A DNA stretch of 64,000 bases from a virus. Under the pieces are notes generated by a model, which saw only the letters and a program-made list of their open reading frames with translations, did not search any database and was not told the DNA's origin. Location of the stretch: positions 1 to 64,000 of the IMG/VR virus record IMGVR_UViG_3300023181_000002. The stretch is one strand, 5' to 3'. Position numbers and translations under genes: made by a program. Positions 6,512 through 13,134 of the stretch are shown one piece after another; positions within the stretch are counted from its first letter, which is position 1, and every line of letters begins with the position of its first letter.

Positions 6512-7069
6512 ATGAAAACTACATATTATCACGGAACCAGTGCAGATAACTTACCTTACATCCTTAAACACGGTTTATCTGTAAGCGAAAGTAAATTATG
6601 GAACTGCTCCTTAGATGCCGTTTACCTTTGGGAATCTGAAGCCTTGGCAGCGGTTAACGGTATGGAAGATGAGGATGAAGAGTATAAGTTGCAAATGGCT
6701 TTCAATAGCGCATCCGAATCAGGACAAATAGCCTGCGCAACATCCAAAGATTGCCGTATAGTTGTATTTAAAATAGAACTTGATAGCGAAGAGGTAGGCG
6801 TAGATAATAGCTGTGAAAACATGGATCACGCACGTTGTATTCACAGGGATATTAATGTAAGTGAAATTGTAGAATATTCAATTTCTAATGATCTTTCCTT
6901 GATTAAGGGTTATTTTATCAATAATCTGTGTAATAATGACTATTGCGGTATTGATTTCGATTCTATGGAATTAAAAGTGGCTGAATTATTTTCTAAGTCT
7001 GAAATTTACCCTGAAGATATAGAAGAGATGATTACTTGGGAGACAGTTTCAATATCTGAATTAGTTTAA
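6512..7069 (+). CDS. Putative ADP-ribosyltransferase-fold protein
   Basis: 185 residues. The N-terminus YYHGTSADNLPYILKHGL is the His-Gly-Thr...Ile-Leu-xx-Gly-Leu signature of the KptA/PARP-like ADP-ribosyltransferase superfamily, in which the His-Gly-Thr (residues 7-9) contacts NAD. DAVYLWESEALAAV fits the following strand, and VFKIELD...ARCIHRDINVSEIVEY fits the core end; a catalytic Glu cannot be assigned with certainty. It has its own copy of the early promoter, which fits an early modifier of host proteins or RNA, as T4 Alt/Mod enzymes are (analogy only). It could alternatively be an inactive fold relative. Confidence 0.55.
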   Translation: MKTTYYHGTSADNLPYILKHGLSVSESKLWNCSLDAVYLWESEALAAVNGMEDEDEEYKLQMAFNSASESGQIACATSKDCRIVVFKIELDSEEVGVDNSCENMDHARCIHRDINVSEIVEYSISNDLSLIKGYFINNLCNNDYCGIDFDSMELKVAELFSKSEIYPEDIEEMITWETVSISELV

Positions 7070-7090
7070 ATTGTTCAATTAATATTATTT

Positions 7091-7363
7091 ATGGAGAAGA
7101 TAGCAAAACAACTGATCGAAACAAGCAAAGTTCATTATACCTCTATTCCTTACGATACGAAAATAAACTTTGAGGACAAAAAACAAGCGTTCAAACTTGG
7201 TGCTCACGACTTCTATAACAATACATCTTTCAAGGTAAAACCCGATGAAGAAACTCTTTCTAAATTTGCCTCACTTCTTGAACCTTACTACGGCAGGTTG
7301 ACAAAATATCAGATGTGGTTCGAGCCGGTTATTAATATGTGGAGAGTAGTAATTGGAAATTGA
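7091..7363 (+). CDS. Hypothetical protein, 90 aa
   Basis: Starts 21 nt after the ADP-ribosyltransferase-like gene. Mixed helical/beta sequence ending MWFEPVINMWRVVIGN; no motif recognised. Possibly a partner of the upstream protein given its co-transcription. Confidence 0.6.
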   Translation: MEKIAKQLIETSKVHYTSIPYDTKINFEDKKQAFKLGAHDFYNNTSFKVKPDEETLSKFASLLEPYYGRLTKYQMWFEPVINMWRVVIGN

Positions 7364-7368
7364 AATTT

Positions 7369-7632
7369 ATGATACTCATGAAACAAAAAGAACCCAACAA
7401 AGCACTAACCCGTCTGTATGCCATGATACAAGAGCTGTTAAGGCATCCACACTTTGACAGGGAGGAATTCTACAAGTGGATTGATACCGTGGCTAAGGTG
7501 GAGTTTCAAAGCATATACTTTAGCAGCGTAGCCTTTGAGAAGTTAACCAAAGAAAATCTATCCATTGCCAAGGAACTTAATGGAAGGTATAAATTTATCA
7601 ATACTGAACTTGTAAAAGAGATTGTATTATGA
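7369..7632 (+). CDS. Hypothetical helical protein, first of a paralogous pair
   Basis: About 87 residues from ATG 7369 (or 7378); an earlier in-frame ATG at 7339 would overlap the previous gene. ALTRLYAMIQELL...EEFYKWIDTVAKVEFQ...ELNGRYKF aligns along its length with the protein at 7811-8074, showing a local gene duplication. Family and role unknown. Confidence 0.65.
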   Translation: MILMKQKEPNKALTRLYAMIQELLRHPHFDREEFYKWIDTVAKVEFQSIYFSSVAFEKLTKENLSIAKELNGRYKFINTELVKEIVL

Positions 7633-7805
7633 GCACTGAGAAAATAGTAAGCGCGGCAACTATGGAAAGATTACAAGTACTTATCAATAGGTACTTCTAT
7701 TCAGATTACTTTGTGATTGATAACGAACAGGCAGTTAACACGAAGACCGGACAAAAGATCGGTCAGGTAACACACAAAAAGAGCCGTTATACTTTTTACT
7801 GCTAA
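7629..7805 (+). CDS. Small hypothetical protein, 58 aa
   Basis: ATG 7629 overlaps the preceding stop (ATGA). Encodes MSTEKIVSAATMERLQVLIN... ending SRYTFYC. It fills the gap between the two paralogues at 7369 and 7811 with normal spacing. Confidence 0.55.
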   Translation: MSTEKIVSAATMERLQVLINRYFYSDYFVIDNEQAVNTKTGQKIGQVTHKKSRYTFYC

Positions 7806-7810
7806 TAGCC

Positions 7811-8074
7811 ATGCAAAGCCGAAACCCAAACCAGTTAATCAAAAGGCTTTATGCCATGATTGAACAGGTTAGAGAAGATCAGCACGTAGAATACGAAGAT
7901 TTCATAATCTGGATCGGAACGACTGCTGAACAGGAATTTAAACGGATATATTACAATAGTGACCGTTTACAGAAGTTCACTAAAAAGAGTCTTCTTTTAG
8001 CGATCGAGTTAAACAACCGATACCGATTCATTCAACCCGAAATGTTCGGTGCAGAACTTCAATTTAAAAAATAG
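7811..8074 (+). CDS. Hypothetical helical protein, second of a paralogous pair
   Basis: 87 residues, RLYAMIEQVREDQ...YEDFIIWIGTTAEQEFKRIYY...ELNNRYRFIQPE, colinear with the protein at 7369-7632. Both copies are intact, suggesting functional divergence or dosage. Unknown function. Confidence 0.65.
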   Translation: MQSRNPNQLIKRLYAMIEQVREDQHVEYEDFIIWIGTTAEQEFKRIYYNSDRLQKFTKKSLLLAIELNNRYRFIQPEMFGAELQFKK

Positions 8075-8082
8075 CAATCATC

Positions 8083-8307
8083 ATGAACCATCTAGCAAAC
8101 ACCATCCTTCAAAACGACGATCTTTTAGAGGAAATCGTTTTAAAATCCAAAGACAAAGATGATGAGTTTTTATACGCCTATGAGGACTTTAGTAGCGTTA
8201 AAATTAAGCGCAGGTCAATTAAATATCCTCCGGGCATGGATTTGATTAACCTAGGTTCAAAGTGCCTTAAAAAGGATGAATTAATACGCTTACTCTCTAA
8301 ACTTTAA
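8083..8307 (+). CDS. Hypothetical protein, 74 aa
   Basis: Charged, no membrane segments; VKIKRRSIKYPPGM is a basic patch in the middle. Followed after 4 nt by the next gene. Not recognised. Confidence 0.6.
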   Translation: MNHLANTILQNDDLLEEIVLKSKDKDDEFLYAYEDFSSVKIKRRSIKYPPGMDLINLGSKCLKKDELIRLLSKL

Positions 8308-8311
8308 GGCT

Positions 8312-8575
8312 ATGAACGAAGAACAAATTAGAATCGATCAGAACAATGTCATGCTGGCACGGCTTTGCATGTTGAAATATAAGTCAATCGAAATAGCTAA
8401 GTCTGACAGCGTTTTCTTAAAACAGATCACCTATGTAGATTACGGGCAAATAACCGCTTTAATCGGGCACTTTGAAAGCGAGAAAACAAGGCATTACAAC
8501 TCTAAAGGATTTCGCCTAAGAACAAGTTCCACACAAAACCACCAGGCGTTTCCTCTTTCGCGCTTCACCCCGTAA
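8312..8575 (+). CDS. Hypothetical protein, 87 aa
   Basis: Helical N-terminal part; the last 25 residues (KGFRLRTSSTQNHQAFPLSRFTP) are low in structure and run into the repeat block at 8592, so the end of the gene may have been extended by repeat DNA. Confidence 0.55.
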   Translation: MNEEQIRIDQNNVMLARLCMLKYKSIEIAKSDSVFLKQITYVDYGQITALIGHFESEKTRHYNSKGFRLRTSSTQNHQAFPLSRFTP

Positions 8576-8591
8576 AAGATACAACCTGAAA

Positions 8592-8716
8592 TAATTCTAA
8601 CCCTTCAAAGGAATTACCCTGACAGAGGGCATTTTTTAAAAGCTCTGTGACGGTTTTGGATTGAATTTGATAGAATACACATCTTTTGAAAGTTAACGCG
8701 TCAGAAGTGATTTTTT
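8592..8716. repeat. Outlying block of the 15-16 bp degenerate array
   Basis: Units such as CTAACCCTTCAAAGG (about 8598-8612), TTACCCTGACAGAGGG and CTTTTGAAAGTTAA resemble the array at 1.5-2.8 kb, and this block is also followed by an exact AAACAAACTTACTC leader (8727-8740). The 165 bp between genes contain nothing else recognised. Confidence 0.45.
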
Positions 8717-8740
8717 AAAAACCTTAAAACAAACTTACTC

Positions 8741-9085
8741 ATGATAGCTAAATCTCCTGAAGAAAAACAAGCTTTGAAACTGGCAAAGCAAAAACATAAC
8801 GCTGCGGTAAAGGAATACGAAGCAAAGAAAATTCAACCCAAAGAATCCCCTAAGTTTACATTTCAGAAAGATGGGATTCTTCAATGTGAACATTTACTGC
8901 CGGATGATTACCCTGTTCACGCTGATTTCCTTTACGTGATCGATGATGAAGGTGGTAAAGTGATCAGATCCGATGTTTTTGGCACGGTAAAGAAGCTTAA
9001 ACAAGATTTAAGGAACTTCTATAAATACAAAGCTTTGAATGTTTACAGTTGCGATTATTACGCAAGAAGAAAACCAATAGAATAA
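8741..9085 (+). CDS. Hypothetical protein, 114 aa, with leader motif
   Basis: The start codon directly follows the AAACAAACTTACTC motif. The N-terminal 40 residues are Lys/Glu/Ala-rich helix; the rest (FTFQKDGILQCEHLLPDDYPVH...) is a small globular domain. A strong hairpin follows at 9101-9125. Not recognised. Confidence 0.65.
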   Translation: MIAKSPEEKQALKLAKQKHNAAVKEYEAKKIQPKESPKFTFQKDGILQCEHLLPDDYPVHADFLYVIDDEGGKVIRSDVFGTVKKLKQDLRNFYKYKALNVYSCDYYARRKPIE

Positions 9086-9100
9086 TCCGCTTCAAGTTTC

Positions 9101-9125
9101 AACTGTTCGAAAATCCTGAACAGTT
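9101..9125 (+). terminator. Hairpin after the 8741 gene
   Basis: AACTGTTC (9101-9108) pairs perfectly with GAACAGTT (9118-9125); GCCAATTTTTCCCC follows. Probable terminator closing the upstream operon and separating it from the non-coding region at 9150-9405. Confidence 0.6.
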
Positions 9126-9149
9126 GCCAATTTTTCCCCGTTCTTTCTC

Positions 9150-9405
9150 ATACTGAATTTCCCTGGTATCTGTAAGTCGCGCGAACCGTGCCGCTGCTCA
9201 GGGATGGTCAAATAATATATTTCTGCTTCTTTTGGGCACTGCTCAATATATTTGGAAGGTATAAAACTTCCGCGCTCTCTAAGGGCGTTTTAGTGACTGT
9301 AAACACTAATAATATCACCCGGTATAAAACGGATGGGAAAGTAGAATTCTGCCTGTGATCTAGCGTAAAGATCGGGAGCTGAGCACGCATGCTTGGGCAG
9401 GCGCT
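9150..9405 (+). ncRNA. Candidate structured non-coding RNA upstream of the viperin operon
   Basis: No credible frame lies between 9086 and 9414 on the plus strand, and base composition is visibly less AT-rich than nearby intergenic DNA. Pairings visible by eye: TCCCTG 9160-9165 with CAGGGA 9199-9204; GTGCC 9188-9192 (inside that loop) with GGCAC 9235-9239, a pseudoknot; GGAAG/CTTCC (9254-9271) and CCG/CGG (9319-9332), both with the identical loop GTATAAAA; TTAGTG/CACTAA (9290-9309) between them; GATCT/AGATC (9357-9373) enclosed by GCCTG/CAGGC (9351-9355 with 9398-9402). A 60-codon minus-strand frame crosses it but looks spurious. Could be a trans-acting RNA or a long leader for the gene at 9415; strand is inferred from neighbours. 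Confidence 0.5.
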
Positions 9406-9414
9406 AAACTTTAA

Positions 9415-9762
9415 ATGACTGATACAATGGAATTGTTGCTGTTAAAAATGCACCTGACACAAAATGGTTGGGAGAAAACAAAAAGAGTATATGAGGTTAT
9501 AGAAAAGCCTTCTACCTACATCTTCAGAAATTCCCGGGTTAATAAAAACAAAATAATGAAACCTGATAATATTTTTCGAAAGACGCATCATGTTTTTAGG
9601 CTCGAATGTTATTGTTTGCCGGATCAGGAAGTTGAATGTTTTGATGAGATGTACAAGATTATTAAACAAGATTTGGATCAGGTAATTTCTGAAGTTGAGG
9701 CGATAAAAATTTTTCAACAGGTTCAAATAAAAGATATCCCTGTAATTGTAAAAGAAATATAA
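9415..9762 (+). CDS. Hypothetical protein, 115 aa
   Basis: First gene after the putative structured RNA. Helical C-terminal half (FDEMYKIIKQDLDQVISEVEAIKIF) and a basic middle (NSRVNKNKIMKPDNIFRK). The start could also be ATG 9427. Followed by three overlapping or abutting genes leading into the viperin homologue. Not recognised. Confidence 0.6.
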   Translation: MTDTMELLLLKMHLTQNGWEKTKRVYEVIEKPSTYIFRNSRVNKNKIMKPDNIFRKTHHVFRLECYCLPDQEVECFDEMYKIIKQDLDQVISEVEAIKIFQQVQIKDIPVIVKEI

Positions 9763-9765
9763 CTC

Positions 9766-9927
9766 ATGTACCTCTTAATCATCCACTACCGGGGAAAATA
9801 TCCAACCTTAGGGATGTTCCCCAAAAAGAAGCTCAATGGGGCGATTGATCACGCTTACAAGAATGCTTCGAGAAACAAACGCTTTATTACTGGTTTCAGT
9901 TTTCATCTTTTAAATGATATTTTATGA
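9766..9927 (+). CDS. Small hypothetical protein, 53 aa
   Basis: ATG 9766, 3 nt after the previous stop, ending in an ATGA overlap with the next gene at 9924. Sequence MYLLIIHYRGKYPTLGMF... basic, cytosolic. Arrangement supports a real gene. Confidence 0.55.
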   Translation: MYLLIIHYRGKYPTLGMFPKKKLNGAIDHAYKNASRNKRFITGFSFHLLNDIL

Positions 9928-10100
9928 GCAACGCACTCGAAAATAAACTCCTACTGGAACAACACCTCTGGGATGAATCCCTTAAAGACGACTCCTCACG
10001 CGTGATCAAAACGGACACCGTGGAAGGATTCATTCAAGACAATGAAATCCGTATACGGGAACTTTTAAAGGTAAATGAAATCGCTAAATTGTATGTTTGA
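9924..10100 (+). CDS. Small hypothetical protein, 58 aa
   Basis: MSNALENKLLLEQHLWDESL... acidic helical peptide translated from the ATGA overlap and itself overlapping the start of the viperin gene by 8-26 nt, so the two are likely translationally coupled. No motif recognised. Confidence 0.55.
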   Translation: MSNALENKLLLEQHLWDESLKDDSSRVIKTDTVEGFIQDNEIRIRELLKVNEIAKLYV

Positions 10101-10908
10101 AACAGCCTCTTTCCATATTGTCAAACCTTGCAACATGTCTTGTAAGTTTTGTTACGCCACCTTTCAGGATATGCGCCTTGATAGTCAAATCTCTTACCGG
10201 GATGCCTGTGTAATTTTAGATAAATTAAAACGGGCAGGACTCAAAAAGATCACCTTTGCAGGAGGAGAACCGATGCTGTATAAACCTATTATAAGTGTTA
10301 TAGAGCACGCCAAATCTATCGGGCTTACCACTTCTATCATCACAAACGGATCAATGCTTAATTTTGATAAGCTAACCCGTTTAAAGAAAACGCTTGACTG
10401 GATAGGGATTTCCATTGACAGCCTAGATAAAGAGACAAATCGTAAGATAGGCCGAAATTCAAAAAGACCTGTTAATTATTACAAACTGATTGAAGCGTTG
10501 CATGATTTCGATTTTAAGTTAAAGATTAATACCGTGGTAAATATCCACAACGAAAATGAAGACATGAACACTTTTATCAACTGGGCTAAACCTAACAGGT
10601 GGAAGATTTTCGATACACTGCGTGTAGAAGGGCAAAATGAGCTTCAATTTGAAGCGATAAAATCTTCAGAAGGTGCTTTTGACAGATTTATTGCCAGGCA
10701 CAATCACCCTTCAATCGTCCCTGAAAACAATGAAGCGATGACAGGCAGTTATTTACTAATTGACCCTCAAGGAAGACTTTTTGAGAACTCAAATGGCAAA
10801 CATACGTACTCAAGTAAATTACAGGATAACACTGTAGAAAAGTGTCTTTCAGAGATTAACCTGAACAGGGAAATGTTTGTAAAACGTGGCGGAATTTATA
10901 ACTGGTGA
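10075..10908 (+). CDS. Viperin-family radical SAM enzyme (phage-encoded)
   Basis: 277 residues from ATG 10075; ATG 10093 is an equally good start that reduces overlap. C19-N-M-S-C23-K-F-C26 binds the [4Fe-4S] cluster and GGEP is at 63-66. Three features point to viperin rather than other radical SAM enzymes: the LKINTVVN...PNRWKIFDTLRVEGQNE stretch matches viperin KINSVIN...RWKVFQCLLIEGEN; SYLLIDPQGRLFEN (225-238) matches SYLILDEYMRFLN; and the protein ends FVKRGGIYNW, matching FLKRGGKYIW. Prokaryotic and animal viperins convert NTPs to 3'-deoxy-3',4'-didehydro-NTPs that terminate viral transcription. In a phage it may act against competing phages or the host, or its product may be tolerated by the phage. 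Which nucleotide it uses cannot be read from sequence, and no adjacent nucleotide kinase is visible. Confidence 0.93.
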   Translation: MKSLNCMFETASFHIVKPCNMSCKFCYATFQDMRLDSQISYRDACVILDKLKRAGLKKITFAGGEPMLYKPIISVIEHAKSIGLTTSIITNGSMLNFDKLTRLKKTLDWIGISIDSLDKETNRKIGRNSKRPVNYYKLIEALHDFDFKLKINTVVNIHNENEDMNTFINWAKPNRWKIFDTLRVEGQNELQFEAIKSSEGAFDRFIARHNHPSIVPENNEAMTGSYLLIDPQGRLFENSNGKHTYSSKLQDNTVEKCLSEINLNREMFVKRGGIYNW

Positions 10909-10912
10909 AAAT

Positions 10913-11050
10913 ATGACAACTATCTTACTGGAATCTACCGAGATTCTGCGCGATTCACTCGCTTTCGCAGCTTCTATCATACTGCTTTCTTTAGCGGTAG
11001 CACTTATTGTAGAAAATCGCAAACACGTCAGGCTATGGAAGAGGAAATAA
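10913..11050 (+). CDS. Small single-pass membrane protein, 45 aa
   Basis: ATG 10913, 4 nt after the viperin stop. Residues 14-33 (SLAFAASIILLSLAVALIVE) form one transmembrane helix, followed by a basic tail (NRKHVRLWKRK). Its end overlaps the next gene by 16 nt. The position invites a link with viperin, which in animals is membrane-associated, but this is speculation. Confidence 0.55.
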   Translation: MTTILLESTEILRDSLAFAASIILLSLAVALIVENRKHVRLWKRK

Positions 11051-11220
11051 GAGATACGATTAACCAATTGAAATCTGAAGGATTGTACCGCTACGCGAAG
11101 GCACTTGAGCACGATAACAGCAGCCTCGAGGAATTCCTTTTAATACTTAAACACGAAAGGAGTAAGATTGATAAAGCTATTGAAATAACAAGTAAGCAAA
11201 TTGAAAACTCTGTAAAATAA
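11035..11220 (+). CDS. Small helical hypothetical protein, 61 aa
   Basis: Amphipathic helices (EEEIRDTINQLKSEGLYRYAKAL...) with high Glu/Lys content, possible coiled coil. Overlaps the small membrane gene upstream. Not recognised. Confidence 0.55.
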   Translation: MEEEIRDTINQLKSEGLYRYAKALEHDNSSLEEFLLILKHERSKIDKAIEITSKQIENSVK

Positions 11221-11226
11221 TTAAAA

Positions 11227-11436
11227 ATGGACATAGCATTAAAATGTAACGACATACAAATAGTGCCTGATGGGGTTTATTACATCATTGCCTCTCTGAA
11301 CATCGATGAAGCGCATTTCTTTGAAGCGTTAGACCTTGAAGAGGTTTTAAACTTTCACGGAGATGGTAAATTTCTGGACCTGATCGGAGAAGACCGCGTA
11401 AGGGAATATTTCAATCTTAAAGGAATAGACGAATGA
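11227..11436 (+). CDS. Hypothetical protein, 69 aa
   Basis: Acidic protein (NIDEAHFFEALDLEEVLNFHGDG...) ending in an ATGA overlap with the next gene. Not recognised. Confidence 0.6.
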   Translation: MDIALKCNDIQIVPDGVYYIIASLNIDEAHFFEALDLEEVLNFHGDGKFLDLIGEDRVREYFNLKGIDE

Positions 11437-11597
11437 AACCTCTATTCCGCACCCTGCGCCTATTATCGCTCCTTCTAACCCTGTGCACCCTCTGCGGAAT
11501 AATACTCTTCCCAGAGCACCAAAAAGGGCTTACAATCGGGATGATATTATTCTCCGCAGGAATGGTACTCTCGGACTTTGGGGTTCGGGAGGATTGA
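11433..11597 (+). CDS. Small two-helix membrane protein, 54 aa
   Basis: ATG 11433 in an ATGA overlap. MKPLFRTLRLLSLLLTLCTLCGIILF is one hydrophobic helix and LTIGMILFSAGMVLSDF a second, with a basic N-terminus: a holin-like hairpin topology, although no lysis genes are close. Last gene before the RNA element at 11643. Confidence 0.55.
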   Translation: MKPLFRTLRLLSLLLTLCTLCGIILFPEHQKGLTIGMILFSAGMVLSDFGVRED

Positions 11598-11630
11598 ATA
11601 ATTATATTTTTAAATATTAGAAAGCTGTAT

Positions 11631-11638
11631 TATATTTG
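11631..11638 (+). promoter_or_regulatory. Promoter -7 element of the 11.65-kb RNA
   Basis: TATATTTG is a perfect TAnnTTTG element. No TTG lies at the expected upstream distance (the sequence there is TTTTAAA), so activity may be weak or need an activator. Predicted start is about 11644, just before the first pairing strand of the RNA. Confidence 0.45.
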
Positions 11639-11643
11639 ATTAA

Positions 11644-11748
11644 TCATTCGTGTTGCGGCGTTATGATAAAAATAGTCAAATAAAGATATTCATAGCTTTG
11701 TCCGAGTACTGCCCGCAACCAGGAAAGGACAAAGCTATTTTGCTTTTT
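11644..11748 (+). ncRNA. Pseudoknotted RNA with terminator-like stem, upstream of HNH gene
   Basis: ATAGCTTTGTCC (11692-11703) pairs perfectly with GGACAAAGCTAT (11727-11738), a 12-bp stem with a 23-nt loop. CCGCAAC in that loop (11713-11719) is perfectly complementary to GTTGCGG at 11652-11658, forming an H-type pseudoknot. TTTTGCTTTTT follows the stem. The element ends 15 nt before the ATG of the HNH nuclease. Either a short regulatory RNA with its own terminator or a leader controlling the nuclease. The same architecture recurs at 29425-29556. Confidence 0.6.
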
Positions 11749-11753
11749 AAATC

Positions 11754-12776
11754 ATGAAAGAAACAGTTTCAAAAGAGAATTGGGAGATTTACATTAAACA
11801 CTTATTTTCTCATCTCGAAGAGAGGCTTGATCAAGTCGTTAGTAATAATTATGCAGCAGCCAGATTTATTGAATTCTTAAACGAAAACATCGAATGTGTT
11901 GAAGTATTAAATGATCGGTATTTGCAAATCAATACAGAGAGTTTCTTTTACGAAACAGATGTAGAGATAGGCGATTTGTACAGAGCATTGACTAACAAGG
12001 AGCTGTCTGACACATTTAACCTTGTTAATTTTAATAATTACAAAATACTGATTCATAGATACGAATCTTTTGAATCTGCATTTGAGGCTGAAACTAAGAG
12101 AAAATATCAATTGTCCTTAAGATATACACAGCAACTATATGAACCAGAATGGCATGAAAAAAGGCTAGAGGTTTTTGCTTTATATGGTCGAAAATGTACT
12201 ACTTGTGGAACCGAAGACAAAATACAGGTTCATCACAAAACTTACATTGACGGACATCTTCCATGGGAATATGACCTAGACAATTTCACTCCTTTATGCC
12301 AGCGGTGCCACTCAGTTGTCCACAATAAATTAAGAGAGGAAAAACAAAAGGAGGCTAGGGAGTTAGAACCAAAAGAAATCAACTATAACACACCTGTTCA
12401 AAATAGAATAGTTAATGAAAAGTCGCGGTCAAAAGCTGAAATGTTTTTTGACATAATGTTTTTAGTCAAAGCACTTAAGGTTGAATTCTTAATATGTCTT
12501 TTCCCTTGTTTTTCCGAATGGAAGAGAGAAAATAAATGCTATGTGATAACAATAAAGGGCACATGGGAGAGATTTGAAGTAAGTAGGAAATCATTAGCTA
12601 ATTCAGCCTCTAGGATTAGAGATCACAGATGGGCAATGAGACATGGCGACCTTTACATTTTACATAAGAAAGAGTGGGATAGCAGAAAGATAGACGAGTT
12701 TTTGCCTAAAGAAGAGCCTTTTATTCCTTCACATTACAAAAAACCTAAACAAAATACGTATGGTAGATTTAAGTAA
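11754..12776 (+). CDS. HNH endonuclease with unusual N- and C-terminal domains
   Basis: 340 residues. The central HNH/zinc module has C148-x2-C151, H160-H161, N177 of DLDNFTPLC, C182-x2-C185 and H190, the standard beta-beta-alpha-metal nuclease. The EPEWHEKRLEVFALYGRKC lead-in is typical of the family. About 130 residues precede it and about 140 follow (TWERFEVSRKSLANSASRIRD...), both unrecognised and possibly DNA-binding. No RuvC domain or bridge helix exists, so it is not IscB- or Cas9-like. Probably a free-standing homing-type nuclease; the pseudoknotted RNA directly upstream is notable. Confidence 0.8.
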   Translation: MKETVSKENWEIYIKHLFSHLEERLDQVVSNNYAAARFIEFLNENIECVEVLNDRYLQINTESFFYETDVEIGDLYRALTNKELSDTFNLVNFNNYKILIHRYESFESAFEAETKRKYQLSLRYTQQLYEPEWHEKRLEVFALYGRKCTTCGTEDKIQVHHKTYIDGHLPWEYDLDNFTPLCQRCHSVVHNKLREEKQKEARELEPKEINYNTPVQNRIVNEKSRSKAEMFFDIMFLVKALKVEFLICLFPCFSEWKRENKCYVITIKGTWERFEVSRKSLANSASRIRDHRWAMRHGDLYILHKKEWDSRKIDEFLPKEEPFIPSHYKKPKQNTYGRFK

Positions 12777-13134
12777 GAAATACGAAACCGTAGACGGAAT
12801 CTCCGTTCGATTGTCCTTTATCGATGATAATATCGTATATGGCTATATCGGGAATGCCGGTTATTACATTCCTGTTCAATGGCACCTTCTTACAGGGATA
12901 CCCTTATGGAGCGCAAGCGAAGAGATAGATGAAGATTGGTTTGAAAGAAAAGCCCTCAAACAAATCCTCGAAAAGAAACAACTCTCCATCGCCATCTCTG
13001 TAGATCAATTCGGTAAATGTTACCTCCGTGGAGCGGAAACTTTTGGGCAAGACTTTGCCAGGTTTACTGTGAATGTGGAGGTTGAAGAGGGTGGCTTTGA
13101 TAAAGTTTATTACATCAAACCGGAAGAGAAATGA
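12760..13134 (+). CDS. Hypothetical protein, 124 aa
   Basis: Starts within the last codons of the HNH gene (17-nt overlap). Beta-rich N-terminal half (VYGYIGNAGYYIPVQWHL) and a helical segment; the last residues overlap the next ATG. Not recognised. Confidence 0.6.
   Translation: MVDLSKKYETVDGISVRLSFIDDNIVYGYIGNAGYYIPVQWHLLTGIPLWSASEEIDEDWFERKALKQILEKKQLSIAISVDQFGKCYLRGAETFGQDFARFTVNVEVEEGGFDKVYYIKPEEK

Noticed and set aside
9208-9390. 60-codon minus-strand frame opposite the structured RNA
   Set aside because: No start context, no neighbouring minus-strand genes, and the strand is dominated by inverted repeats that explain the openness.
9130-9410. tmRNA or tRNA-like gene
   Set aside because: No acceptor stem, T-loop GTTCGA or terminal CCA could be placed.
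10075-10908. Generic radical SAM enzyme such as QueE or MoaA
   Set aside because: The MoaA/QueE second motifs are absent, while the middle and C-terminal viperin signatures match along the length.
11754-12776. IscB/OMEGA-like RNA-guided nuclease with its RNA upstream
   Set aside because: The protein has an HNH domain but no RuvC parts or bridge helix, and the RNA is much shorter than OMEGA RNA.
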